From the NCBI GenBank assembly GCA_024636775.1, contig JAGXGP010000159.1, positions 1-34,136 on the forward strand: a stretch of DNA of 34,136 nucleotides, read 5' to 3'. A model generated the notes under the pieces. That model saw nothing but the letters and a program-made list of their open reading frames with translations, searched no databases and had not been told where the DNA came from. This document shows, one piece after another, positions 16,944-25,493 of the stretch. How positions within the stretch are numbered: position 1 is the stretch's first letter; each line of letters begins with the position of its first letter. The stretch is from Hydrogenophilales bacterium. GTDB taxonomy: Bacteria > Pseudomonadota > Gammaproteobacteria > Burkholderiales > Thiobacillaceae. A program made the translations under genes and the position numbers.

Positions 16944-18128
16944 ATGCGCTATCAGGTAAAAGCCTTACGCCCCGGTGCCGGCATAACCCTACAAATAATG
17001 GAAGCCATCGACGAGACCGAGGCTGCCACGCGACTGCAGCGCGAAGGCGCACAGGTGCTTTCCATTGTTGCGGTACGTCGTGGCTGGCTGACTGCGCGGC
17101 GGACTCGTTTTCCGCTGATGCTCTTCACTCAGGAACTGATCGCACTGCTGGACGCCGGGTTAACCCTGACGGAATCGCTGGAAACGCTGGCCGAAAAAGA
17201 AAGTCGCCCCGAATCACGCCAATTGATTGAACGCCTGCTTGTCGCCATGCGCGAGGGTCGGCCGTTCTCGGCAGCACTGGCTGCACAGGCCGAATCATTT
17301 CCCCCCTTGTATGCCGCAACGGTGCGTGCGGCCGAAAGCACGGGCGACCTTTCGCCAGCACTCGCCCGCTATGTTGGCTATCAAAACCAGATCGATACGG
17401 TGAAGAAAAAAGTCCTGTCAGCGTCAATTTATCCCTTGCTGCTGATTGGCGTGGGCACCTTGGTAATTGGCTTTCTGCTGGGCTATGTGGTGCCGCGTTT
17501 TGCTTCTGTGTATGCCGATGCCGGACGCGATCTGCCCTGGATGTCGCGTGCATTATTAAGCTGGGGTGAGGCGGTGCAGGCACATGGGATGTTGATCGTG
17601 CTTGGGGTGTTTGCGCTCATCATAGGCTTGGCCATTGCGCTTGCACAGCCCTTCACCCGCGCCGCACTCACCCGGCTGGCCTGGCGCACGCCTGGCATTG
17701 GCGAGCACCTGCGCACGTTTGAACTGGCACGGTTTTATCGCAGCATCGGCATGCTGCTTTCAGGCGGCATCCCCATTGTCTCTGCACTCAATATGGTATC
17801 GGGACTGCTATCCGCGCACCTGCGCAGTGGCGCGGGTATCACGATAGAAGCGATGCGTCGGGGTGAAACCATTTCGGCAGCATTTGCCCGCGGCGAATTG
17901 ACTACCCCGGTGGCCGCCCGGTTACTGCGCGTGGGAGAAAAAAGCGGGCGCATGGGTGAGATGATGGACCGCATCGCGATTTTTCACGATGAAGAAATGG
18001 CACGCTGGGTAGACTGGTTCACCCGGCTGTTCGAACCGCTGCTGATGATATTTATCGGTCTGACAATTGGATTGATTGTGGTGCTGCTCTATATGCCGAT
18101 TTTCGAACTCGCGGGATCAATCCAGTGA
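16944..18128 (+). CDS. gspF: Type II secretion system inner-membrane platform protein
   Basis: This is a GspF/PilC-family polytopic protein of 394 residues that anchors the assembly ATPase and pseudopilus. Two repeated cytoplasmic helical domains are visible, with signatures FTQELIALLDAGLTLTESL and ELARFYRSIGMLLSGGIPIV. Membrane helices are at YPLLLIGVGTLVIGFLLGY, MLIVLGVFALIIGLAIAL and LLMIFIGLTIGLIVVLLYM. The C-terminal PIFELAG motif is typical. The gene lies between gspG and gspE and overlaps the latter by four bases (GTGA), so subunits are made in step. GspF and PilC cannot be told apart by sequence alone; the gspG-F-E context favours the secretion branch. Confidence 0.93.
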   Translation: MRYQVKALRPGAGITLQIMEAIDETEAATRLQREGAQVLSIVAVRRGWLTARRTRFPLMLFTQELIALLDAGLTLTESLETLAEKESRPESRQLIERLLVAMREGRPFSAALAAQAESFPPLYAATVRAAESTGDLSPALARYVGYQNQIDTVKKKVLSASIYPLLLIGVGTLVIGFLLGYVVPRFASVYADAGRDLPWMSRALLSWGEAVQAHGMLIVLGVFALIIGLAIALAQPFTRAALTRLAWRTPGIGEHLRTFELARFYRSIGMLLSGGIPIVSALNMVSGLLSAHLRSGAGITIEAMRRGETISAAFARGELTTPVAARLLRVGEKSGRMGEMMDRIAIFHDEEMARWVDWFTRLFEPLLMIFIGLTIGLIVVLLYMPIFELAGSIQ

Positions 18129-19801
18129 ATGCACCCCACGCTACCCTCACCCCGGAAAGTCTGGCCGCGCTGCGCAATGAGGCACGCGCTGCAGGGCAGT
18201 CTGTGGCGCAACGGGTGCAGGAACAATTCGGTCTTGATGCGGAAGCCACGCTGAATCTGTTGGCCACTCACAGCCATCAACCTGCGTTTGACATGGCAGC
18301 ACTGAACGCGCTGACGGTCGATTTCGGCAAGTTGAGCTTCAACGAAGCCGCTCGCCGCCACTGCCTTGCCGCGCGCGACGCCGAAGGCCAGCTCTGGCTG
18401 TTGCTGGCCGATCCGTGGGATAGCGCCGCGCGAGCCTATGCCGCGCATGTGCTGGGCGCACCGTTCAAGCTTGGACTGGCACATCCGGCCGACCTCGCCG
18501 CGCTGATGGCACGGCACGAAGAAGGTTTGCATGCGATGGAGGGGGTCGGTGATGGTGCAACACACGCCACGCTGGATTCCGGCGCTGAGACCTTGTCTTT
18601 TGCCAGCATCGCTGAAGACGCCAGCCCGGTGGTACGGCTGGTGCGCTCCACTTTGTACGATGCCTTGAAAGCGGGAGCATCCGACATTCACCTCGAAACC
18701 GACACGCGTGGCTTAACGGTGAAATACCGCATCGACGGCGTACTTTTGCACATTGCGCAGATACCCGGCGTTGAAACGGCCGAGCAGGCCGTGTCGCGCA
18801 TCAAGGTCATGTCCGAACTCGACATCGCCGAGCGTCGCGTACCGCAGGATGGTCGTTTCAAGGTGGCGATTCAGGGGCGCGAAGTCGATGTACGCGTCTC
18901 CATCATGCCAAGCGTGTTCGGTGAGGATGCCGTGCTGCGCATCCTCGACCGTCAGGCACTCTCGGAAGAATTGAGCGGGCTGACGCTGGAAGGCCTCGGT
19001 TATGCCGGGATCACGCTGGCACGCATCCGCAAGCTGGCCGCCGAGCCCTATGGCATGCTGCTCGTCACCGGGCCCACTGGCTCGGGCAAAACGACCACGC
19101 TGTATGCGGCAATTTCCGAAATAAATCATGGCCGCGACAAGATCATCACCATCGAAGATCCGGTCGAATACCATTTGCCGGGCGTATTACAAATCCCGGT
19201 CAACGAGAAAAAAGGCCTCACCTTTGCGCGCGGTCTGCGCTCGATCCTGCGGCACGATCCAGACAAGATCATGGTGGGTGAAATTCGAGATGCCGACACT
19301 GCGCAAATTGCCGTGCAGTCTGCGCTCACCGGCCACCTGGTGTTCACCACCGTTCACGCCAACAATGTATTTGACGTCATTGGTCGTTTCATCCACATGG
19401 GGGTCGATCCCTATAGTTTCGTCTCGGCATTAAACGGCATTGTCGCGCAGCGGTTGCTGCGGATAAATTGCCCGCAGTGCGCAACAACAATGGTGCCGAC
19501 TGACGAATTGCTGGAATTGTCCGGACTGAACCATGATAAAACCCACGACTACGTATTTCGTCAGGGCAATGGCTGCGGCCATTGCCGCGGCAGCGGCTAC
19601 AAAGGTCGGCGTGCAATCGCCGAGATTCTGTTGCTCACCGACGAATTGCGCGAGCTGATCGTGGCGCGTGCGCCGATCGGGCAAATCAAGGAAGCCGCGA
19701 TACGCGGCGGGACCCGAAATCTGCGCGAAGCGGCGCTTGACCTGGTGAAATCGGGCGACACCACATTGGAGGAAATAAACCGTGTCACTTTGGTCGGCTG
19801 A
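18125..19801 (+). CDS. gspE: Type II secretion / pilus assembly ATPase
   Basis: This is a cytoplasmic hexameric ATPase that powers pseudopilus assembly. It starts with GTG overlapping the gspF stop and has 558 residues. An N-terminal GspE-N-type region is followed by the CTE core (SDIHLETDTRGLTVKYRIDG). Walker A is GPTGSGKTTT near residue 315. The Asp box is IITIEDPVEY, Walker B is IMVGEIRDADT near 380, and the His box is LVFTTVHANN. A tetracysteine zinc module (CPQC and CGHC, about residues 447-485) is present, as in GspE and PilB. The last 20 bases overlap the next gene. All catalytic motifs are intact. Confidence 0.95.
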   Translation: MNAPHATLTPESLAALRNEARAAGQSVAQRVQEQFGLDAEATLNLLATHSHQPAFDMAALNALTVDFGKLSFNEAARRHCLAARDAEGQLWLLLADPWDSAARAYAAHVLGAPFKLGLAHPADLAALMARHEEGLHAMEGVGDGATHATLDSGAETLSFASIAEDASPVVRLVRSTLYDALKAGASDIHLETDTRGLTVKYRIDGVLLHIAQIPGVETAEQAVSRIKVMSELDIAERRVPQDGRFKVAIQGREVDVRVSIMPSVFGEDAVLRILDRQALSEELSGLTLEGLGYAGITLARIRKLAAEPYGMLLVTGPTGSGKTTTLYAAISEINHGRDKIITIEDPVEYHLPGVLQIPVNEKKGLTFARGLRSILRHDPDKIMVGEIRDADTAQIAVQSALTGHLVFTTVHANNVFDVIGRFIHMGVDPYSFVSALNGIVAQRLLRINCPQCATTMVPTDELLELSGLNHDKTHDYVFRQGNGCGHCRGSGYKGRRAIAEILLLTDELRELIVARAPIGQIKEAAIRGGTRNLREAALDLVKSGDTTLEEINRVTLVG

Positions 19802-20549
19802 AACACTGCGTATCGCACTCGCGCCTGGCGAAGTTGCGCTACTGCGCACAAGTGGCAAACCCGCCAGTCGCATCCTCACAACGGACGAACGCAGTGCGGC
19901 AAGCTTGCTGCTCCTGCTGGATGAGGCCCTGTCCGATCCCGCGTGGCACAGTCGCCGGGTTGAGGTCGTACTGTCGCAGCACTTTGTGCGCCATGTGCTC
20001 ACTCCGTCCCCTGGCAAGACACTTTCGCGTGTTGAAGAACAGGCCCTGGTGGCTGCCAGCCTGCGCGAGATATATGGTGAAGAAGCCAGTCACTGGCGGA
20101 TTCAGGTGATGAGCCAGCCACCCCAGCATGGGCTGATGGGTGCAGCAGTCGACGAATCGTTCGCGCAGCAACTGGATGCGCTGTTGGCGCGTCATGGCTG
20201 TCGTGATGTGACGATCAATCCGCTTGTCAGCGTGGCTGCCCGTCGCCTGCCGAAAAGCTTTCAGGGATGGTGGGTGTTGGCCGAGCCGGGTTGGTTGAGC
20301 CTGTTTGGCAAGGCAAACGGGGCCTGGCAGCACTGCGCCGGACAACCGATTGATGACAGCTGGGCCGCATCCCTGCCAGAACTGATCGAGCGCGAAGCCG
20401 GTTTAAAACCATCACCCCTGCCTGCTTCAGTATGGGTTCAGGCATTGGGCATCGGCGCGGTTTCAGCACCCTCACCCAATAACGGTGATTGGCGTATGTT
20501 GCCGCAAAAAAGTCCTTCCCATGGCACTCTGGCCCTGGCGGAGCTATAA
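19782..20549 (+). CDS. PilM/GspL-like cytoplasmic assembly protein
   Basis: This 255-residue protein starts with GTG after GGAGGAAAT inside the gspE end. It shows an actin-like-fold flavour of PilM or the cytoplasmic half of GspL: an N-terminal strand pair, VEVVLSQHFVRHVLTPSP, and a QALVAASLREIYGE helix. No membrane helix is evident, so it resembles PilM more than full-length GspL. It is immediately followed by PilN-like and PilO-like genes, the order seen in pilMNOP clusters. ATP-binding motifs of true PilM are not obvious. The family call therefore rests partly on context. It is expected to link the ATPase and platform to the PilN-like inner-membrane partner. Confidence 0.6.
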   Translation: MSLWSAETLRIALAPGEVALLRTSGKPASRILTTDERSAASLLLLLDEALSDPAWHSRRVEVVLSQHFVRHVLTPSPGKTLSRVEEQALVAASLREIYGEEASHWRIQVMSQPPQHGLMGAAVDESFAQQLDALLARHGCRDVTINPLVSVAARRLPKSFQGWWVLAEPGWLSLFGKANGAWQHCAGQPIDDSWAASLPELIEREAGLKPSPLPASVWVQALGIGAVSAPSPNNGDWRMLPQKSPSHGTLALAEL

Positions 20550-20551
20550 CC

Positions 20552-21067
20552 ATGGCGCAGCTTGATTTTGATTTTCACGCACGGCCTGCCACCCCATTCA
20601 AACTGGGCATCGCCTTGGCGATTGTCGGGGCGACCTCACTGATTTGGGTCTGGAGCAATTTACAGGCGGCGCGTGCAAGCGAAGCCGGGCTGGCCGCACA
20701 TATTGCCAACCTTGAGCAAACCCGGCCACACAAAATAGCCCAACCCACCGTGCCTGCCGAGAATCCCGGCCAGGTCACGCAGGCTCATGTCGCGTCACAA
20801 ATGGAATATTCCTGGGAACCCGCATTCGCTGCGTTGGCCGCCGCACGCAGCAGCAAGATTGCATTGGTTTCACTGGAAGCATCGCAAGCCAAATCGCAAA
20901 TCAAGCTGGTGGTTGAATCACGACATCTGGCCGATGCCGTGACTTATATCAATGCACTCCAGCAACAACCCGGGGTCAAGCGTGCCGCGCTCGTCCAGCA
21001 CGAAGTGCGGATGGAGGATACGCAAAAGCCGGTGCGCTTCAACGTCGTGGTGGAGTTGGGCACATGA
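20552..21067 (+). CDS. PilN-like bitopic inner-membrane protein
   Basis: I place the start at ATG 20552 (MAQLDFDFHARPA), two bases after the preceding stop, instead of the track's 20489. The 171-residue protein has a short cytoplasmic N-terminus and one membrane helix (LGIALAIVGATSLIWVW, about residues 19-35). A coiled-coil-like stretch and a periplasmic ferredoxin-like domain follow, containing SKIALVSLEAS and DAVTYINALQQQPGVKRAALVQHE. This topology is that of PilN or the membrane-proximal half of GspL. The N-terminal motif that PilN uses to bind PilM is not clearly visible. It overlaps the PilO-like gene by ATGA. Confidence 0.65.
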   Translation: MAQLDFDFHARPATPFKLGIALAIVGATSLIWVWSNLQAARASEAGLAAHIANLEQTRPHKIAQPTVPAENPGQVTQAHVASQMEYSWEPAFAALAAARSSKIALVSLEASQAKSQIKLVVESRHLADAVTYINALQQQPGVKRAALVQHEVRMEDTQKPVRFNVVVELGT

Positions 21068-21594
21068 ATACGCTTTGGTGGCACATCAATCAATGGGCAC
21101 GGCGTATCGGCGGTGCCGGGCTGGCCGGGATGGGTCTGCTGATCGCCGCACTGCTGCTGCAGTTGACCCAGGTCGAACCCACACAGCGTGCTGCCCTGGC
21201 ACAACGCGACAAGCTGGCCCAGTTGCAGTTGGAGGCGGCTTCGCAAGACGCGGTCCCTGCCCCGGTTCCGTTCAATCCATTGGCAATGTTGCCGCCAACC
21301 GGCGAGGCTGCGCAACTGATTGGCGAACTGGAGCGCATGGCACAGGTACATGGTTTGGAACTCCCACGCGGCCAATACAGCGTCACCCCGCTCACCGCCA
21401 CTTCGCTACTTCGCTGGCAGCTTGTATTGCCGGTTGAAGCGTCTTATCCGGCTTTGCATGCTTTTATTGCAACCGCGCTTGAACGCCTGCCCAACCTGAC
21501 GCTGGATGAGTTGAAACTTAAACGCGAACGCATTGAAGACGAAGCACTGCAGGCCGAGTTACGCCTGAGCTTTTTTGTGGAGACGGCGCCATGA
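21064..21594 (+). CDS. PilO/GspM-like inner-membrane protein
   Basis: The 176-residue protein has a single N-terminal membrane helix (GAGLAGMGLLIAALLLQL, about residues 17-34). A helix-rich linker (RAALAQRDKLAQLQLEAA) and a ferredoxin-like periplasmic domain follow (LRWQLVLPVEASYPALHAFI). This is the standard layout of PilO and GspM, which heterodimerise with PilN and GspL respectively. The gene lies between the PilN-like and PilP-like genes, with ATGA overlaps at both ends. The assignment to the PilO/GspM family is fair. Which branch it belongs to cannot be told by eye. Confidence 0.65.
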   Translation: MNTLWWHINQWARRIGGAGLAGMGLLIAALLLQLTQVEPTQRAALAQRDKLAQLQLEAASQDAVPAPVPFNPLAMLPPTGEAAQLIGELERMAQVHGLELPRGQYSVTPLTATSLLRWQLVLPVEASYPALHAFIATALERLPNLTLDELKLKRERIEDEALQAELRLSFFVETAP

Positions 21595-22112
21595 CTGACA
21601 AACAACGCCGTATTTTCCTGTTTCTGGCACTGGCCGGGGTGGGGGCATGGTCCGTCTGGTTGGCAAGTAACGAATCCTCTGACGAAGCCAATGGCAGTCC
21701 GGGCCAAGTGGCCGAACCCAGTGTTCGCAAAAACGCGTCTGCTCCTGTGGCGAGCATCTCTGACCCCATTCTGACCCCAGCCAAGACGCAGGAAATCCAG
21801 CCGCGGCTGGCGCTCGCACGCGCCAACCTGTTCCCCGAGCAGACCTGGTTCATTCCCCCGCCGCCGCCCCCACCGCCGCCACCTTATGTCGCCCCACCGC
21901 CGCAAGCCCCTGCCCTGCCTTTCGGCTACATGGGGCGTTGGCAGGAAGCCAATCAGACGACGTATTACCTGGAACGCGGTACGCTTCCGATAAGTGTCCG
22001 ACCCGGCCAAGTGCTGGATGGGGTGTGGCGGCTTGAACCCGTGACCGGTGGCGTCCTGAATTTCACCTATTTACCGCTGAACCAAACGCGCAGTTTGCGC
22101 ACAGGAGATTGA
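21591..22112 (+). CDS. PilP/GspC-like periplasmic coupling protein with polyproline hinge
   Basis: The 173-residue protein has one N-terminal membrane anchor (RIFLFLALAGVGAWSVWLA), a disordered segment of about 60 residues, and a run of ten prolines (WFIPPPPPPPPPPYVAPPP). It ends in a small beta-rich domain (FGYMGRWQEANQTTYYLERG, ISVRPGQVLDGVWRLEPV). The C-terminal domain follows the homology-region pattern of PilP and GspC, which connects the inner-membrane complex to the secretin. It is not a lipoprotein, unlike classical PilP, which makes it GspC-like in anchoring. The next gene is the secretin itself, which supports the role. Confidence 0.68.
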   Translation: MTDKQRRIFLFLALAGVGAWSVWLASNESSDEANGSPGQVAEPSVRKNASAPVASISDPILTPAKTQEIQPRLALARANLFPEQTWFIPPPPPPPPPPYVAPPPQAPALPFGYMGRWQEANQTTYYLERGTLPISVRPGQVLDGVWRLEPVTGGVLNFTYLPLNQTRSLRTGD

Positions 22113-22113
22113 G

Positions 22114-24048
22114 TTGCAGCCCACCCGCACTGTTTATTTAACCGCCGCACTACTCGCACTAAGTCTGTCCGGCTGTGCTTCAACCGGCCTCAAAGAAGGG
22201 CGCGAACTGATCGCAGCAGGGAAAACCGAAGAAGGGCTCAGCCGCCTGCGTTCCGAGCTCGATAAATCGCCCGGCAACATCGAGATCAAGGCCTATTACC
22301 ACACCCAGCGCGAACGTCTCGGCAGCCAGTTATTGGTTCAGGCGCAACAGGATCTGGACGCGGGGCGGTTCGATGCTGCCGAATCCAAACTACGCAAAGT
22401 GTTGTCCATCCATCCCGAAAACCCGCGTGCACGCAATCTGCTCGGTAACCTGGTCACTTCACGTCAGCACCAGGTGGATATGCAGGCTGCGCAAAAATCG
22501 TTCGCCGCAGGTCGACTCGATGAAGCAACGTTGGCCGCGCGTCAGATCCTGGCACAAGCCCCTGGCCATGCCGATGCGCTGGCAATGTTGCAAAAAATTC
22601 AGTCAACGCGAAGCGCAGAAGAACACAGCCCGCGCGAGCTTGGCGCAGCCTATCGCAAGCCCATCACACTGGAATTCCGCGACGCGCCGCTGCGCAATGT
22701 GTTCGACATGATCGCGCGACAATCAGGCATCAATTTCATCTTCGACAAGGACGTGCGGCTTGATACCAAAGCGACGCTGTTCGCACGCAACACCCCCATC
22801 GCCGATGCCGTCGACATGTTGTTGTTGACGGGCCAGCTAGAAAAAAAGGTAGTTAATACCAACACGCTGCTGATCTACCCGGATCTGCCGCAAAAGCAGA
22901 AGGCCTACCAGGAACTGCTGGTGAAAAGCTTTTATCTCGGCAACGCCGATGCCAAAGTCACAATGGCGATGCTGCGTACGCTGATCAAGGCCCGCGACCT
23001 GTTTGTGGACGAGCGGCTGAACATGTTGATCATGCGCGACACCCCCGAAGCCATCCGCCTGGCGGAAAAAATCATCGCGGTCCAGGATCTGGCCGAGCCG
23101 GAAGTGATGCTGGAAGTCGAAGTGCTTGAAATCAAGCGCGGACGGCTACTTGATTTGGGGATACAGTATCCGAATCAATTCAGCCTGCTGAACTTGCCGC
23201 CTTCGACCAGTTCGACCATTGGCCAAGGAGGCGTGGTCACCAATACCACGCCTGCGGCCTCGGCCCTGACAATCGAGAGTTTGAGAAGCATCGCGCGCAG
23301 CGATATCGCCATCAGCCCGACGCCAGCGGTGAATTTCCGTAAGGACGACAGCGACGTCAACATCCTAGCCAATCCGCGCATTCGCGTGAAAAACCGCGAA
23401 AAAGCCAAGATCCACATAGGCGACAAGGTTCCCGTCATCACGTCGAATACAACCTCGACCGGGGTGATCTCGGAATCGGTCTCTTATCTCGACGTGGGCT
23501 TGAAACTCGATGTCGAACCCAGCGTGCTGATGCGCGATGATGTGCAGATCAAGGTCGGACTGGAAGTGTCCAACATCGTGCGCGAGATCCGCAGCAACAG
23601 CGGCACCCTCACCTACCAGATCGGCACCCGCAATGCGGGAACCACCCTCCGCTTGAAAGATGGCGAAACTCAGGTATTGGCTGGGTTGATCTCGGACGAA
23701 GATCGCAGCACCGCAAGCCGCATTCCGGGTCTCGGCGACCTGCCGTTGCTGGGTCGGTTGTTCTCAAGTCAGCGTGACGAACGCAGCAAAACTGAGATTG
23801 TGTTGCTGATCACACCGCGTGTGTTGCGGAGCGACTCTACCCGGCAACCGGCATTGACCGAGTTCCGCGGCGGCACCGAAAATTCTATCGGTGGCGGATT
23901 CGCAGCACCGTATTCGGCTGCATTCGAGCAAACACCTCCGGTGCTGGCACCTGCAACGCCCAACGCGCCGGCTGATTCGGCCAATGAAAACAATGCTGTC
24001 GAACCACCTGGAATCCCTACCCTGCCATTCGTAATCCCTACCCCGTAA
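22114..24048 (+). CDS. gspD: Type II secretion system secretin (outer-membrane channel)
   Basis: The start appears to be TTG at 22114, right behind the previous stop and preceded by AGGAGATT. Residues 1-21 are a lipoprotein signal ending LSGC, with C21 as the lipidated residue. An N-terminal region of about 150 residues has TPR-like repeats (AGRFDAAESKLRKVLSIHPENPRARNLLG), unusual for a plain GspD. An STN/N0-like domain (LEFRDAPLRNVFDMIARQSG) and an N1-type domain (NMLIMRDTPEAIRLAEKIIA) follow. The secretin core is marked by VMLEVEVLEIKRGR, VPVITSNTTSTG, and a C-terminal RIPGLGDLPLLGRLF then ERSKTEIVLLITPRVL. The tail is Pro- and Ala-rich. It is the outer-membrane exit pore of the operon. Two KOPS-like octamers lie in its last 35 bases. 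Confidence 0.92.
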   Translation: MQPTRTVYLTAALLALSLSGCASTGLKEGRELIAAGKTEEGLSRLRSELDKSPGNIEIKAYYHTQRERLGSQLLVQAQQDLDAGRFDAAESKLRKVLSIHPENPRARNLLGNLVTSRQHQVDMQAAQKSFAAGRLDEATLAARQILAQAPGHADALAMLQKIQSTRSAEEHSPRELGAAYRKPITLEFRDAPLRNVFDMIARQSGINFIFDKDVRLDTKATLFARNTPIADAVDMLLLTGQLEKKVVNTNTLLIYPDLPQKQKAYQELLVKSFYLGNADAKVTMAMLRTLIKARDLFVDERLNMLIMRDTPEAIRLAEKIIAVQDLAEPEVMLEVEVLEIKRGRLLDLGIQYPNQFSLLNLPPSTSSTIGQGGVVTNTTPAASALTIESLRSIARSDIAISPTPAVNFRKDDSDVNILANPRIRVKNREKAKIHIGDKVPVITSNTTSTGVISESVSYLDVGLKLDVEPSVLMRDDVQIKVGLEVSNIVREIRSNSGTLTYQIGTRNAGTTLRLKDGETQVLAGLISDEDRSTASRIPGLGDLPLLGRLFSSQRDERSKTEIVLLITPRVLRSDSTRQPALTEFRGGTENSIGGGFAAPYSAAFEQTPPVLAPATPNAPADSANENNAVEPPGIPTLPFVIPTP

Positions 24049-24076
24049 ACCCCTGCCACCCACAGACACCCAAGCC

Positions 24077-24553
24077 ATGTCACGAAGCTGCCGCGGATTC
24101 AGCCTGATCGAACTGGTAGTCACGCTGGCCATCCTCGCGCTGCTCGCCAGCATGGCGGTGCCGTTTGCTCAATTGGTTCAGCAGCGCCAGAGGGAGACTG
24201 AATTAAGCATGGCGCTTCGCCAGATTCGTACAGCGCTCGACGCCTATAAACAAAACGTCAAGGAAGGTCGAATCGAATCTCCGGCAGATGGCAGTGGCTA
24301 CCCCCCCGATCTCGACGTGCTGTGGCAGGGCGTATCCGACAAAACCAAACCGGATGCGAGCAAACTTTATCTGCTGCGACGGCTCCCGCGTGATCCGTTT
24401 TATCCGGACGCTTCTGCGCCGGCAGCTTCCACCTGGGGCGTGCGCAGCTACGCCAGCCCTCCGGATGCCCCTTCGCCCGGCCGCGATGTATTCGACATTT
24501 ATTCGCTATCCGCCAAAACAGGGTTGAATGGCATCCCATATCGAGAATGGTAA
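24077..24553 (+). CDS. Pseudopilin (GspG-like minor subunit)
   Basis: The prepilin leader is very short (MSRSCRG) and cleavage gives FSLIELVVTLAILALLASMA, with Glu5 present. The 158-residue protein continues with a long helix (RETELSMALRQIRTALDAYKQ) and a C-terminal domain containing LYLLRRLPRDPFYP and FDIYSLSAKTGLNGIPYREW. The last part resembles the GspG core (DPW... IYS...). It is therefore a GspG-like pseudopilin and not a GspH/I/J type. It overlaps the next pseudopilin start if the latter begins at 24528, or is four bases away if it begins at 24558. Confidence 0.85.
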   Translation: MSRSCRGFSLIELVVTLAILALLASMAVPFAQLVQQRQRETELSMALRQIRTALDAYKQNVKEGRIESPADGSGYPPDLDVLWQGVSDKTKPDASKLYLLRRLPRDPFYPDASAPAASTWGVRSYASPPDAPSPGRDVFDIYSLSAKTGLNGIPYREW

Positions 24554-24557
24554 ATCC

Positions 24558-24938
24558 ATGCTGAAAGTGCCAAATCGCGGATTCACGCTGATCGAACTCG
24601 TGGTAGTCATGGCCATCATCGCCTTGTTGCTTTCACTTGCGTTGCCACGCTATTTCAATCACCTGGAAAGCGCACGCGAAACCATACTCAAACAGGATCT
24701 GGCCGTGATGCGCGACGCCATCGACAAATACCACGGCGATCGCGGGCGCTACCCCGACAGTCTTGATGAACTTGCAGGCGCACGATATTTACGCAGTCTG
24801 CCCGTTGACCCCATCACCGAACGGGCTGACACCTGGAGAATCATCGCACCACCGGGCGATGAAGCAGGCGCCATGTATGACATCCGGAGCGGGGCCCCTG
24901 GCGCGGCGCTCGACGGCAGCAATTATGTTGACTGGTAA
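24558..24938 (+). CDS. Pseudopilin (GspG-like), 126 residues
   Basis: I prefer the ATG at 24558 (MLKVPNRG), which gives a normal prepilin leader. The track start at 24528 adds ten residues. Cleavage yields FTLIELVVVMAIIALLLSLA with Glu5. A helix (ARETILKQDLAVMRDAIDKY) and HGDRGRYPDSLDELAGARYL follow, then a shortened C-terminal domain (LPVDPITERADTWRII, YDIRSGAPG). The GxYP then PxDP pattern again resembles GspG. It is the third pseudopilin-like gene of the operon and overlaps the fourth by 14 bases. Confidence 0.85.
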   Translation: MLKVPNRGFTLIELVVVMAIIALLLSLALPRYFNHLESARETILKQDLAVMRDAIDKYHGDRGRYPDSLDELAGARYLRSLPVDPITERADTWRIIAPPGDEAGAMYDIRSGAPGAALDGSNYVDW

Positions 24939-25449
24939 ATCCACACAAACTGGATTCAGTTACCTGTTTGTGCTGATGCTGATTGCGCTCATCGGCTTCG
25001 GTCTCGCTTTGGCAGGTACACTGTGGAGTACCGATGCACAGCGCGCCCGTGAGGCCGATCTGCTGTTTATCGGTGAGCAATACCGACAGGCGATACGCAG
25101 CTATTACGAACTCGATTCAGCACAACCCCGTTTACCTCAAAGCATCGATGAATTGCTGGAAGACAACCGCCGCCCTAACATCGTTCGACATCTGCGCCGT
25201 GGATACCGTGACCCGCTCACCCGTGGCGAATTTGAAACCATCCGCGCACCCGATACAATTGGCATCCTTGGTGTATACAGTCGATCAACCGGAAAGCCAT
25301 TCAAACAGACGGGATTTTTGCCCGAACAACAGACATTTTCAAAGGCAGACAGCTATAGTGAATGGCGTTTTGAATTTATCGTTCCGGTTGTTCAGCCCGT
25401 CCAGGTGAAGGAACCCAATAACCCTGATGTAAAAGCGCCGCAATCTTGA
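24925..25449 (+). CDS. Atypical pseudopilin-like protein lacking Glu5
   Basis: The family-consistent start is ATG 24925 (MLTGKSTQTG), not the track's 24763. The leader-like MLTGKSTQTG precedes FSYLFVLMLIALIGFGLALAG, a prepilin-type helix in which position 5 is Phe and not Glu. Glu5 is absent in the tip pseudopilin GspK, so this may be the tip-type subunit, although at 174 residues it is much shorter than GspK. The body contains ADLLFIGEQYRQAIRSYYE, LPQSIDELLED, and HLRRGYRDPLT, which recall pseudopilin globular domains. It is the last gene of the operon and faces the HD-GYP locus tail to tail. Confidence 0.7.
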   Translation: MLTGKSTQTGFSYLFVLMLIALIGFGLALAGTLWSTDAQRAREADLLFIGEQYRQAIRSYYELDSAQPRLPQSIDELLEDNRRPNIVRHLRRGYRDPLTRGEFETIRAPDTIGILGVYSRSTGKPFKQTGFLPEQQTFSKADSYSEWRFEFIVPVVQPVQVKEPNNPDVKAPQS

Positions 25450-25493
25450 TTGGAAAACACACAATCATGGTTACGCTCAAGACCTGATCGAGA

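Noticed and set aside
21858-21880. C-rich run encoding ten prolines as a possible repeat element
   Set aside because: It is in frame within a periplasmic coupling protein where a proline hinge is expected.
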